Positions 36,905-48,589 of a DNA stretch of 64,000 bases are shown here, in pieces. The DNA lies in assembly GCA_034769895.1 (NCBI GenBank), contig CM068367.1, positions 1,317,781,046 to 1,317,845,045 of the forward strand. Reading direction: 5' to 3'. The notes under the pieces were generated by a model, which had not been told where the DNA came from, did not search any database, and saw nothing but the letters and a program-made list of their open reading frames with translations. This DNA comes from Magicicada septendecula. Taxonomy: Eukaryota > Arthropoda > Insecta > Hemiptera > Cicadidae. How positions within the stretch are numbered: the first letter of the stretch is position 1; every line of letters starts with the position of its first letter. The translations under genes were made by a program, and so were the position numbers.

Positions 36905-37330
36905 ATAGTCTTATTCTTCTTCTTCTTTTTCTTCACTAAAAGGGTTGGGGTATAGCCCGTTTCGACTTCAAAGAGTCTGACCATTTTTCCAGGCTGGAAT
37001 CTCTCGTTCCCACTGGCTTATATTCAAACTTTTGTTTAGGAATACGCGTGTCTACCATGCGTTCCACATGGGACTTCCAATTCTGCCTGTATTCCTTTAT
37101 TCTATCCAGAACCGATTGTAACTTCAGGTTTTTCTACATGTCGTCGTTTCGAAGATGCTCTCTCAAACTGCATCTTTTAACTTTTTCTTACAAATTTAAC
37201 TTTTTGAAATATTTTTTTGCAGAAGAGTCCATGTTTCACAACCATACATTAAAGTCGGCTCAGCCACGGCCTTATAAAACTTTAGTAGTATCTCCTTCTC
37301 TGCGTTTTATTCTTCAGTAGTCGTCTTATT
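36905..37330 (-). pseudogene. LINE C-terminal fragment
   Basis: The minus strand reads EKVKRCSLREHLRNDDM, LKLQSVLDRIKEYRQNWKSH, VERMVDTRIPKQKFEYKPVG then LEKWSDSLK. This is the region after the reverse transcriptase in a common arthropod LINE family (RN.DI...L....V...I..YR..W..HV.RM...R.P...F.Y.P.G). One or two stops interrupt it. It ends in a poly-GAA tail, seen as ttcttcttcttc on the plus strand at about 36915. Confidence 0.75.
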
Positions 37331-37339
37331 GTTTCACAG

Positions 37340-38310
37340 TTATAACTAACAGGTACAACTGTTAAAAATAGTTGTCAATATTATTCTCGGATTTCAATAT
37401 TATTACTGCTTTATCGTGTACAGTTAGTGCGATAGAAGTAAACCAAAAGAAAAAAAAACTAAGTCACCTTATCGAAACTCATCTTTAATGCAACAATTCT
37501 CCTTCGTAAGTACGAGACTATTACGCATTACTCATTGTAAACAATAACTTGCATTAAGGCATTAATTTTACTGAAACGGAGTTATAAACACTTAATGCTA
37601 CGTAGCTCTAATTACGACGACATTATAATCGTCATAAATACTCCGTTCCCGACTCAGTTGCTGTTTCTGTCTGTTAGAAGGCCAACAGAGACACACGAAG
37701 ACTAGAAGATACAAAATTTCTCTTCATAAATATAGGAAGTCCCGGACATATTGGTTCGATATTATTTGAATACGTTTTAGACTGTACTGCCTATTTATTA
37801 CCAGCTCCGTTGTTTTATTACATGTTCTGATCCTCCGCGTTTTATTATTGTTATTATTATTTTTATTATATATTGCATTATCTGTTTATATTTGTTTATT
37901 TGTATAGGAGTAGTAGTTGTATAACTTTAATAGTATTTAATACAGGTTAAAACTAAATACAGTTTACTTATTTTGTAACCAAATAAACTAAACAGGTTCT
38001 CAGTGGAAATGTTGCTCGATGATGAGTAATCATTTCAGAAACGTAGCGATAGAACCTTATGTTAAACCCCAGGATTAGAGATTTGATCGTAAAAATTATT
38101 ATGAGATTACCCAGAGGTGACGTTAAAAAAATGATGGACGTTACTAATTACGCAGGAAGCCGAAAGGCGACGCAGAAGGACTTCCAGTAGTTGGAACAAG
38201 TCAGTAATTCATGGCCTGTTCACGGCGTACTTATTAATAACATTTTCTTCTTATTGGATGCTTATTGTATTTTGTAAAACTAGTGAATTAATTAGAAGTA
38301 ACAAATTTAT
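37340..38310. other. No gene seen
   Basis: AT-rich; stop-rich on both strands. Confidence 0.55.
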
Positions 38311-38313
38311 ATA

Positions 38314-39182
38314 CACTACACTCTCACTAATCCGGCAGATATCAGACCAGGATAGTGCCGATCAGTGAAAATGCCGGATTAATGGATAATTATTAGAAAA
38401 AAATCATTTAAATGACAAAAAGTAGCGTATATTGTACATAGTGGTAAAACATGAAAACTTACACCTGATTAAAACATCGAATTAAAAATATAGTAAATTA
38501 TCTTATATTTATTCTTTAAATAATTCAAATTAGTTTTATGTTTACAATATAGTCAAACGTAGGAAAAAATGAAACTCGCAGAGTAATGTATAGTACTAAA
38601 CCATTTGAATGAAAAAGCTGTCAATTTTATTCAGTTTCCTGGCTTTAAACGACACTTTAACGCTTTTCTTGCAGTTTTTTCAACACGAGAATTTTACAAG
38701 CAGACACTCCATTTTCTTCTGCCTACTTAATAGAAGTTGTGAAGTCGTCCACTGCCATATCATAGCCTACTGTATGAACAGCTGTCTCTGCTTCCCCCTC
38801 CTCTCACTCCTCCGCTTTTCTGGTCATCACATCGACTATTTCATCATATGTCTTACTGGTTCTTTCATCTTCGTCACCCGCCAGCCACTTGTTTACATCG
38901 TCAGCTGTCAAATCATCTGTTTTATCTATTAGTTTCTCAGCGATTGTATCTCGCAACTCGTGCAGTTCAGCATGTGACGACATATGGGACTCATGATATT
39001 AAATTACGTAAACACGGCAAATAATTACACCAAGAAAAAACAACTGCAAATAAACGGCACTGTACACAGCGAGGGACTATGATGCAACTGAGGTCTATGG
39101 TAAGCGACTTATTTCCCCCTCCACGCTCGCCAGCACCCGCCTGAAAACGCCGGACTACTGGAGGGGCCGACTACAGACGGTG
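38314..39182 (-). mobile_element. Deleted Tigger-like element
   Basis: The ends carry related inverted sequences (left ctctcactaatccggca; reversed right cccctccagtagtccggcg) characteristic of Tigger/pogo termini, with TA at each edge, though the outermost bases do not align well. The interior keeps only the transposase C-terminus on the minus strand. Compared with the pogo-type element at 15323 the termini differ entirely, so it is a different family. Exact ends uncertain. Confidence 0.6.
38660..38985 (-). pseudogene. Tigger/Jerky-type transposase C-terminus
   Basis: The minus strand reads MSSHAELHELRDTIAEKLID, LTADDVNKWLAGDEDERTSK, TYDEIVDVMTRKAEE, then AVDDFTTSIKYAEENGVSAC and KILVLKKLQEKR. 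This matches the tail of Tigger/Jerky transposases, where an acidic D..DV..WL.CDE block and an EI...V helix precede a final helix with A...L...KL. At least two in-frame stops are present (one after RKAEE, one in IK*AEEN). DNA-binding and DDE domains are missing. Confidence 0.6.
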
Positions 39183-39299
39183 TATTGTATCTGTGGACAG
39201 TAGTAGATAGATGGTGGACAGTGGTGTATCAAATCATGAGAAGTGTGAAAATTACACAAAGGTGTATCGCTGGGTATACAGCATAAAGGATAAGCTAGT

Positions 39300-39770
39300 T
39301 CCGCACACTAAAAATTTAAATATAGTAGGAAGTAGAAAATTTAGTAGACAAACTCAATTAAAATTATTTAACACGGTTATTAGGTAAGCAGTAAAATATG
39401 CAACAGAAACAACAGTATATTACACGAAAGCTGACGAAAGAAGATTATAATAACCATACTTCGATCGAAGAGATAGCAATATACTGACGACTAATAAGTT
39501 AAGAGACAAACAAAAAATTGACAGAGAAGACGTTGTGAAGCACATCGAATAAGATGGTTGGGCAAATAAATTGGCAAAAAGAGAAACCAGCATTGAAAAA
39601 GATTAATAAGTGGAAACCGCAACCTGGGAAATCCAGAGGAAGACCGAAGTTGAGATGGGGGAGATGAAAGTTGCAAAAGTAAGAGGTGGAGGGAGATATT
39701 GAAGGGCAGGAAAGGGTACAGAGAAGCGTTCGGGAGGGGGTTACAGACATAAAAAGTTCTAAAGAAATAG
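39300..39770 (+). pseudogene. LINE C-terminal fragment
   Basis: The translation includes NKMVGQINWQKEKPALKKI, then GKSRGRPKLRWGR, EVEGDIEGQERVQRSVREG and a degenerate end. The GRPKLRW box and order fit a LINE C-terminus, with several stops. Poorly preserved. Confidence 0.5.
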
Positions 39771-39830
39771 TGACAATGAAGTTACTTGTTCATCTTGTTA
39801 TTTGATTTAGCAGTCTCTGTAATTACAACT

Positions 39831-40005
39831 TTGTCGTGTTTACTAGCTAAACTGCTACTTGTCATGTTCCGGACGAGGCCTTTCAGTGTTTCCACTACTT
39901 TAAAGTCCTACTTGAACTTGTGGTTTAGGACATGAAAATGGTGGAAACACTGAAAGGCCTCGTCCTGAACATGACAAGTAGCAGTTTAGCTAGTAAACAC
40001 GACAA
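39831..40005. repeat. Palindrome, 80-bp arms
   Basis: The arms 39831-39910 and 39926-40005 are inverted copies. The outer 65 bp differ at one position (ttccggacg against ttcaggacg); the inner end is less well matched. The centre is 15 bp. The arms contain gctaaactgctacttgtcat. Confidence 0.88.
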
Positions 40006-40289
40006 AATTGAAGTTACTTGTTACCGACATTAGTTTCAAAGTCGGAAGCGCTCGATAGATCGTGTGTAATTTCACGAAAATATACAAACGAGCTATATAT
40101 TAAAATGATAATGATATAGTATAACGTAATGTAAAATAATTGAACGAGCGAAACGAGTTCTCAGTTTTAACACGACCGTTTTGCATTAGTGTGTACTGTA
40201 TGTCAATTTGTAAAAGTTGGTGTGTGTATGTGTGTGTGTGTGTGTGCATACTTTTACTCTACAGAACCCTATTGTTTTTTAGATTGATC

Positions 40290-40790
40290 TGCCCCAAAAT
40301 AGGTGGAGGCGAGACAAAAATGCAAAGGGTTAAAATAGTGAAAAAATCAAAAAATTCCTTTGGGATATAATATTAAAGGAAATTTTAATCACTATTTTTA
40401 ATTTAGTGATTTTAAAATTTTGGGACACCAAGGCCCTAAAAAAGGGGGTTGAAATGTGATTAAAATCGCAAAAATTCACCTGGATTATCAAATTAAAGGA
40501 AATTTTATCTAAAATCTCAATTTAATGTTAAGTTTTAGAAATTAACATTTTTTTGGAAGCCAGGACCCAAAGAGTTAGTAAAAATTTTAATAAAATCGCA
40601 AATCCATGTGCAATATCAAATCAAAGAGAATTTTAACAAAACCTGAATATAGTGTATAGTTTTAGAAATTTCAAAGTTTTTAGACTCCCGGGCCCAGAAA
40701 AGCTATCAAAATTTTTAAGAAGTTGTGTAAAACTATCCGGGTGTCAGACTAAGTGGAATTTTAAGAGAAATCCAAATGTTTGAAATTTTA
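40290..40790 (+). repeat. Diverged tandem repeat, about 125 bp unit, about 4 units
   Basis: Recurring order: a GC-richer box with ccaaggccc / ccaggaccc / cccgggccc (near 40428, 40562, 40687), then aaaat, aatcgcaaa, aattttaa and gttttagaaatt. The spacing of the boxes is about 125-134 bp. Confidence 0.75.
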
Positions 40791-41010
40791 AATGTTTATT
40801 GTATCATTGTCTGCTCTACAATTGTTATTTTGCTAAAAAATGATAGTAGCGTAGTAGGGATTTTAGTAATTATTTTTATTTTTGAAAAATGTCTAATATT
40901 GAAATTATCTAATAATATAAATAGTCTATTAATTTAGTCTACTGATATAATTTATCTACTTCGTTCAAAACAGTGCGCGAGTCCTACAGCCCAGAGAGCT
41001 TACTAATGTA

Positions 41011-41230
<220 letters not shown>

Positions 41231-41449
41231 AACGATAATAATAATAATGAGTTAATTATTAATAATAATAATTTTAAATACCGTGTTTGTTAGCACATTA
41301 AATTGAAGACAAAAGTAAGCAAGAAAACGCGCATAAACACTGAAATACGGCACCGGTTAACCTCAATCCGGAGGCACAAGCTGATAAAATAATGAAGCAT
41401 AAGAGTTAAGTGGAAAAGTGTTACTTAAATAAGAGGGTGCAACTGTAAC

Positions 41450-41670
41450 GGCCATGGCGTCGTGTCCCCAGGGAACAAACTCGTAGTAGCTGGGTCATCT
41501 AACCTCACCGCTGTTATCGACTCGCACGCTTTCCTTACAGGCGCGTCGGTTGTTGCAAAACACATAATAAAGAAGGGAAAAAATAAATATCATATCTGTG
41601 CAGCCGGTCCTTTTTACAAAGCCGTCATGGAACTGACAGGCTAGAAGTAATTTAACATTTATTTTACTTA
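41450..41670 (+). repeat. Dispersed repeat family A, copy 2
   Basis: Aligns with 2722-2960 (+) and 44525-44795 (-). It carries a short open frame (NKLVVAGSSNLTAVIDSHAF) that the other copies do not keep. Confidence 0.65.
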
Positions 41671-41679
41671 ATATCATTT

Positions 41680-43340
41680 TTAACATTGAAAATGTTTATA
41701 AGGACGTGTCGCACATTTGCGGCCGATCGCTGGTGCGTGATCAAAAATGGGAACCGGTGAGTTTCCATAGAAACTACTTCTTTGTTGTCAATAACGTAGT
41801 ACACAAATAAAACTTCGTTTATGACTGCGACTACATTAATTTATAATCTGTACATTGGTAAATGAAGAACGAATTCATTGATTGGTGAATGAACATAAAT
41901 ATATATATTTTTTAGATTTATTGAAGCATTTTCAATGTCCTTCTCTATGCATCGCATTTGTGCAATGTCTGTAAATTTTTTTTTGTACGAAGCATTTATG
42001 TATAAATTTATTCCTGTGAGCCAATATTCTCATGTAGATTTTCTCACGTAAAATCAGATCTCACACAACACACTCACACATACACAAGTCAAGACATGAA
42101 ATGCACTACTGTGTGCACAGTATCCTCGATACACTTTTGTACGTAATTTGTATAATGTTTAGACGGCACACAACCTCTTCATTGTGCATCGTGCAACACC
42201 AAAAATACTGAAGACCGTCGTATGTCTCAAACCTTAAGGTCATCTTACCTTGCGTTTACATACGATGTAGTTTTGCACCTGAAGACCTAAAAGAATCCTG
42301 ATAGTCACACTTATTTATAAAGGTTACTTATTGTGTCTATTTAGAGTAAACTACCTTATTCACTTCTGAATTTAATTATCACATTTTTATAATTATTTAG
42401 CTAGTTTTAACCTGGAAGGTCTCATCTAATTTGATACCAAACGCGTCTGTGTTTTATTTCGATTTCAACCAAAATTTTCAGATTTATTTTGATTTTTATC
42501 TGTAGCATCAAATGTTGGATACAATATTATATATTTTCAGTTACACGGGAAAACATTGGAATTTACGGTAGCGCGAACTCGCGGACACACTCACTCACAC
42601 ACACACACATTTAGCCAAAGTACAACTTTCACTGGTTCTGTCATTGTGTTCCATGTTTCTACAATGCTCTTAAAAATTATTATTTTTACGGTCATGATCT
42701 GCCAAGTATAAGTAGCCAAAAGCCAAGAATTTAAAAATCATATAAGAAGGCGTTAAATTGTATTATTAATTTGTGTTAAATTGTATTCTGAAGTTAAAGT
42801 GGGTTCGTTTAGCCTTTTAATTATCCAACATTTTAGATCGTGTTGTTTATTTTAATAAAATGTACACAATTTTTTTGGCCAAGACTGTCCTAAACTGAGT
42901 AAATTCAAATCAGTAGAAAAATTACTGCTATTTGGAAAACGGATTGTTAAGATCAGCAATAAAAATTATGGTTACCAATCGCCAACTAGAAAACATTTGG
43001 AGCTATGGGTAACTCTAGTAATGTAGCTCTACACCAGATAAATTTCATTTCATTTACAAAAGTAGTTTAAAATATCAATAGCAATTATGATTTCTCAAAA
43101 ATACTCCAAGGAAGAAAATATTTAATGCCATCAGTTTGCAATATAACGTTTAAATTTCGTCTAGTACGTATGAGAAACCGTTTAGCTAATACTGTTGACA
43201 GTTGTAATTGGCACGACGATACACATTGTGCGGTGGGAACACAAAAGTCAGGCGAAAGTAGATTGTTTTGGACGACAGTAAAATTCGACGACGTTGTGTA
43301 ACCGTTTTGGATTGTTGAGCACGAGAAAGTACATTTTTGC
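41680..43340. other. No gene seen
   Basis: AT-rich with scattered short CA tracts. Nothing recognisable. Confidence 0.55.
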
Positions 43341-43349
43341 CAAATGACG

Positions 43350-43480
43350 CGGTGAAAATAGTGTTTGGCAAACTGTTATCTTGGGTTGTGGACAATTGAG
43401 CGGAAATATTAACTGTTAGTTTTGTAACAATTAAGCACCACTCAAACGGTCTCCAGTTCTAAATGCTGCAAATGAAATGT
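43350..43480 (+). repeat. Dispersed repeat family D, copy 2
   Basis: Partner of 22891-23010; shares gtttggcaaact and aatgctgcaa with similar spacing. The sequence just upstream (43200-43345) may belong to it. Confidence 0.45.
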
Positions 43481-43489
43481 TAAAAAACC

Positions 43490-44520
43490 ATTTAAAGGAC
43501 ACATTATTAGAGAACACAGTTGGCGCAAGTAAATTTACAATGGAAATTTTAAAGCAGGGTACTTACTTTTATATTTACTTATCGGGGCTCAGTAGTCTCT
43601 ACAAGATTCTGAAGTTGTATACCTACATGAAATGTACAATTCTATTGTAAGGGTTTTTGTAGTCTTATAAAATATTTTCCTATCGTACACTAAATTTGCG
43701 TGTACCTAATGACTATCAGAGACATAAACAGTAATTAGCAACAGACCGTATACTACAAATTATTTCGAACGTGTAAGAACGAAATACTTTGATACGTTTT
43801 TAACAAAAATACTTTTGTCAATTTAGAAAAACATATTTTAATTAAGGATTTGTTTGTTTGATTTAATATATTCTTGCATGTGATATAGTTTGTGTAGCTG
43901 AATTACGATTAGAGAGAAGTTCCTACTTGTAGACCCAATAGGCCACTAACGTTTGACGCTGAAATCAAGTCTGCACGCTTTACAATCTCAGCATAAATTA
44001 CAATATTATTTTTCTTGTCTTCAAAAATAATGTCTGTAGTAATAATGTGTAAGATAATATATATATATATATATATAAATTCTAAAAGTATAAAACAATA
44101 GCAAGATGATTTTTTGAGTTGTACCATCTATGAGTCTACTATTGCTTATGTAATTGTAACAAGAAACCATGAATTGTTTAATTTTTCCTAATTGTTTGCT
44201 AGGAATAAAACTAATTACACTTCAAAAAAAGAGTGTAAAAAATGCTACCCTGAAGTCATATAATCTTTGATGTTTACAGTATACGGAGAGATGCAAAGTC
44301 AGAGCCAGTCCGACGTAGCTATAACGCTATTGTCATAAGTGTGTTTGTCCCCAATAAGATGGATTTGTCCCCAGTAAGAAAAAAAATCTACTTTTTGCTT
44401 TTCCTCTTCAAATTATCGCGTTCGAATTGTGCGACAAAATCTACATGAGAATGTCAGATTGTTTGCAGTAATAAATTTATACGTTTATTTAATCTTCCGA
44501 AAGAAAGTGGGTATTAGGAA
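43490..44520. other. No gene seen
   Basis: AT-rich, with a TA run at 44057-44077. Confidence 0.55.
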
Positions 44521-44524
44521 AATC

Positions 44525-44795
44525 CCTACAATAATAAATGTTAAATTACTTCCAGCTTGTCGGTTTCATGACAACTTTGCAGGAAGAGAGCTGGGTGCGC
44601 AGATATGACATTTCTGTTTTCTGTAATTTATTACGTACAAATAACTTTTTCATTAACCAACAGAGGAAAGCGTGCGAGTCGATAACATTCTCGAGGCTAG
44701 ATCACGCAGGGACTAGTTTGTTCCTTGGAGACAAGACGCTACGGCAGTTTTATTCCTATTGTTTGCAACAAACTTTTTCATCTTGTAGCCTGTAG
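44525..44795 (-). repeat. Dispersed repeat family A, copy 3
   Basis: The reverse complement matches 41450-41670 over nearly its full length, including gttatcgactcgcacgcttt and gaagtaatttaacattt. Confidence 0.65.
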
Positions 44796-45136
44796 TTCAT
44801 TATTTTGTCCGTATTGGTCGTAGGATTCAAGTTAACATGGTTTATATTTGTATGGTCCTATGAGGTTGTTTTGTTTCAAGAGTTCCTGTTTCCTGTCTCT
44901 TTTTCCAGCTTTCTGCGTAATAAGTACGGGATATTTTAAATATTTTCTACTATCAACCACGTGACCGTTCATAGCAAACAGTTTCTACTGCCCTGAGTTA
45001 TGTTTAGATTTTATTTTAACCGCAGACTTTTCTACAAAAAAGGGACAGTCAGTCATCATCAAATGTAAATATCATTATAATATTGACGACTCGGAACACT
45101 AAGTTTTTTATAAGTAAAAACGTAAAGTTTTACCTT

Positions 45137-45183
45137 ACAGCCTAAACCGGCTTTCACCTATAGAAGGCTTCATCAGAGGCTGT
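45137..45183 (-). ncRNA. Hammerhead ribozyme-like motif, Penelope copy 1
   Basis: Read on the minus strand: stem I ACAGCCT/AGGCTGT (7 bp, perfect); core CTGATGA (45176-45170); one extra A; stem II GCCT/AGGT (one G-U pair) with a five-base loop; core GAA; minimal stem III region AGCCGGTT, which is self-complementary and so suits dimer formation; conserved A15.1 and U16.1; cleavage-site base U at 45144. Penelope-like elements are known to carry minimal hammerheads. Compared with copy 2, stem II differs but stays paired. The single extra A before stem II departs from the consensus. Confidence 0.72.
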
Positions 45184-45895
45184 CGTTAGTAGCGCTGTTC
45201 GTCTTGTTGTTGGTGACGAGATAGTTTTTCGAAAGATCGAAGCTGTGTGTGTGTGGTGAGATGTGTTCGAATAATGCGTGCGATTTGAATTGTGTCTGTT
45301 CGTTTAGGATGTCGTTTTTATTTGTTTTTGTGTGTTTGTATATTTCTAATTGTTCTAGAGTGTCTAGTTTTCGGCCTTTTGTGTGTACGTGTAGTATGTT
45401 CATGTTATTGTCGATGTTTTTATATGTGTAGTTTGCTTCAATGAGGTGGTTTGCGAAGGTAGATTCTGTAGTGGTGTGGAGTGCTTTTGTGTGTTCAATG
45501 TATCTCTGTTTGAAGCTACGTCCTGTCTGGCCTATGTAGAATTTATTGCAATTTGAACAATTTAGCTTATATACACCGGGTAGATCGAATTTGTTTTGTG
45601 CTTTGGGCATGCGTTTTGATAGTGTGTGTTCTGTTTTGTTAGTAGTTTTGAAAGCGATTCTGTATCCTGCTTTTTTGAATTTGTGGGCGATTTTTTCTGT
45701 TTGTTTGTTGATGTATGTTAGTGTTATGAATTTGTTGTTTTCTGTCTTTGTCTGTTGTTTGTTTTGTGTTTTGTGTAGGAGTTTACTGACTATTGTTCTG
45801 TCATAACCGTTAGATTCTGCTAGATATTTTATCGTGTTTAGTTCGTCTTTGTAGTCTATTTCATCTAAGGGGATGTTGTTAAGTCTATGTATCAT
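45173..45895 (-). CDS. Penelope-like protein, C-terminal part with GIY-YIG endonuclease
   Basis: 240 uninterrupted residues from an internal Met; the true protein would begin far upstream. Residues 1-35 (MIHRLNNIPLDEIDYKDELN) form the conserved region after the reverse transcriptase. A basic linker follows. Residues about 105-125 read FDLPGVYKLNCSNCNKFYIG, with GVYKL and FYIGQTGRSFKQRYIEH forming the GIY-YIG-type endonuclease, preceded by a CSNC pair as usual in Penelope-like elements. Near the end are THTKGRKLDTLEQLEIYKH and a FEHISPHTH tail. The endonuclease would nick target DNA for insertion. Because the reverse transcriptase is lost, the copy cannot replicate by itself. The ORF ends at a TGA that is part of the hammerhead core. 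Confidence 0.85.
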   Translation of the reverse strand: MIHRLNNIPLDEIDYKDELNTIKYLAESNGYDRTIVSKLLHKTQNKQQTKTENNKFITLTYINKQTEKIAHKFKKAGYRIAFKTTNKTEHTLSKRMPKAQNKFDLPGVYKLNCSNCNKFYIGQTGRSFKQRYIEHTKALHTTTESTFANHLIEANYTYKNIDNNMNILHVHTKGRKLDTLEQLEIYKHTKTNKNDILNEQTQFKSHALFEHISPHTHSFDLSKNYLVTNNKTNSATNDSL

Positions 45896-45999
45896 GGTTC
45901 TAAAAGCAGCTAGTTTGTGTTGTATTGGGTGATTGGAGGTGTTGTGTATTAGTGTGTCAGTTGTAGTTTAGAATAGTTTAGAACCATGATACAGAAGCT

Positions 46000-46850
46000 A
46001 TTTTATTGTAACGTAAATATTATTAAGATATTTATTACTATTTTCAGAATCCTTAACTTTTGTACCTATGTAATGTTTATGTAAGTAATATGTATGTAAT
46101 ATTCTTATTTAATGAGTACGAATATTTTTAGCACAAACGATGTTTTAATACTTATGTCACCCAGACACTTAATTTGCTTAAAATGCTTGATTTCCTTTAA
46201 AATTTGATTTATATATTTTTTCGAGTTTCGATGTTAAGCATGATGATGGTGTTTGTATTTTTCTGCAGTTTTAATCTTCCTTTATTGCTACACTTGATAA
46301 CAGAAGGACTTTAATAGATTAAAAAATGAATCGAGTGCATTCCCTCTGAATCACAAAATCAAAGTTTTATTGATAATCAGTTAGTACAAAGGCATTCAGT
46401 AATTGAAGTGTGGAGAAAACATACAGTTTATGTAATTAATGCGACAATTTTCTTAGATTTAACATAACCTCTAGGTATATTTGTCTTACGTTTTTACAAG
46501 CTTCCTCCTGCTTGCAGGGAGAACTCAAGGTGAATCCAGCTAAGACTATTTGTCATTAACTCTGTGCTGTAAACCCTGAAGGAACCAAACCCCTCAGTAA
46601 GAGAACTAAACAAGGAAACATTTGTTGAGACAAGAGCTAGTTATAAGGAAGCTGTGGTAGAATCGCACAGCCAAAATTCCTATGGTTTCAAGTGCTAGTG
46701 CCAGTCGTGCTGTGTGGAGACCTTTCCTTTCTAAACTAAATCTTTTATTTAATACTGGGGGTCTTCGTTTTATTTAAAAGCAAGCTAGAGTTGTATTTAC
46801 TATTTATTAAACACTGATCTTTTAAAAAAGTTACATATAACAAAAGCTTT
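46000..46850. other. No gene seen
   Basis: AT-rich, nothing recognisable. Confidence 0.55.
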
Positions 46851-47032
46851 CATTACAAATTATAAGGATTCGGATATTAGCCATCGTAAGTTAAAATAAA
46901 GAAACAAATATTTTAGTGTGTTTCTTTATTTTAACTTACGATGGATAATGTCCGAAACCTTATAATTTGTAATGAGTATATTGTGCCATCGATTAATAAT
47001 AATTTTAAGAATCGCAACAAAAGCTTTATTGT
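46851..47032. repeat. Palindrome of repeat family E
   Basis: The arms 46851-46906 and 46919-46974 (56 bp each) are inverted copies with about three mismatches around a 12-bp centre. The right arm extends to about 47032 into sequence shared (in reverse) with 36060-36160. Confidence 0.88.
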
Positions 47033-47039
47033 GCTAAAA

Positions 47040-48580
47040 CATTATCAACATTATTTTACCAGCCAATGCATAGGGTCTCAAATTCTTTCGTGATAAACCG
47101 AAATCCTGCAACCCTATGCTTTGCCGTTTTAATTCTGTTAAAAAATTATGGATACAGTGTTAGCTACAAGTCAAAAGCTTACACATACATTTTCACCTTT
47201 ATTCAAAATTGATATCAGTGTACACGCGAAATCTGTTTCTTTAGGTGAGCTGCATTAGAACCCGCCCTGCATCCGTTTTATAATAATTGAGCTTATTGGA
47301 GTAAGCTATGACAACATTTACTTATTAGTTTTCAGGGATCTGTTCAATTACAAGACGTTGGTCTTCTTTCATAAGTGGGAACACACGAATTTCCAGGATT
47401 GGATTTAAAAATCTCTACTGGACGCCAAGAAGCGTGATGATTCTTGTGTGCGGCCACTGATTAACTGTTCGACCAATTTAAAAAATGGGTATGATTTACA
47501 CAACTTCCTTTCATACTATTTAGTCACATTCGAATAAATTTCTGACGATTTTACATACTCATAAAGCAAAAATCTAATCATTGGACGCTATTAATCAAAC
47601 ATAATATTCTCGAGAGGACATGCTATCATAAATAAGACAACTGAAGTTATATTCATACAAATTCATATCGATCGGCTGTTGAAATTGATCACAGGGACGC
47701 CAACTTACGATCCGAACGAATCTTGTAATTTTCTTAAATTATTTTCGCGCAACAGATGTTAACCTCTTTAATTATTGAATAACTTTAGTATTCTGTAATG
47801 AAAGATCTCAGTCACAAAGGTCGTTGGATAGAAACACAGTACAACTGGCTTCATTGTGTCTCAGCTCCTGGAATCAATTAGTGAAGTAGGCTTACGCAAA
47901 GTAGTTGTCTTTCTCTCTATCCTATCGTCTCCCCTCGTTCTCTCACCTCTTGTATTTCTCCTCCTCTCTCCTTCTCTCTCTCCCTCTAAACTGTCAGTTG
48001 CAAGAAATCAACAGGTACAAAAAAGAAAATATGACTTTGAGAAGCGCTGTACGGAACCGTTTACAGTAAAAGTGTTACTTTTCCAATCAACGACAGACCA
48101 AACGTCAACAGGGAAATATAATTTCATTGTACTAAGTGATGATAGTTTCAGTCTCGTCGATAGAGTCTCGGTTTTAAACATCAGCAGCCGAATATACTCC
48201 CATTTGATAATAATAATTCAGTTGTCAATACACATTGTTTAAATAATTCTTGATTCTTGATGGACATGTGGAGAAATAGAAGAAGAATGTATTGTAAACG
48301 GCTGATATTATGTAAACTTTAAAAGGTTACTCATAGAAAAGAAATATATTGTCTAAACATATAGTGTGACTTGCTTATTGGATACGGCATTACTCCCTAA
48401 ATTCAGTTTTGTGACATGACCAATTAAAGTTCCTACGTTATCAATACATTATTAGGTTCAGGCTCCACAGAATTACAGCCTTTGTCCTGAAATTTAATAT
48501 AGTAGATTTATTGAAATAAGTAACTTGTATTTATAACTCGTAACTCGTATGTACCCTGTCTTTCCTATTTGAGTTTGCAG
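47040..48580. other. No gene recognised
   Basis: One open frame at 47856-48242 runs through a CT-rich low-complexity tract and shows no motif. Confidence 0.5.
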
Positions 48581-48589
48581 TAAGAAAAT

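Larger units (their letters stand above)
45075..45985 (-). mobile_element. Penelope-like element, 5'-truncated, copy 1
   Basis: Minus-strand insertion holding the linker and endonuclease part of a Penelope-like retroelement plus its 3' end. The 5' limit is near 45985, just upstream of a conserved THNTSNHPIQHKLAAFRTMI-like stretch. The reverse transcriptase core is missing. Copy 2 (33850-34545) matches the 3' two-thirds. Confidence 0.85.
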
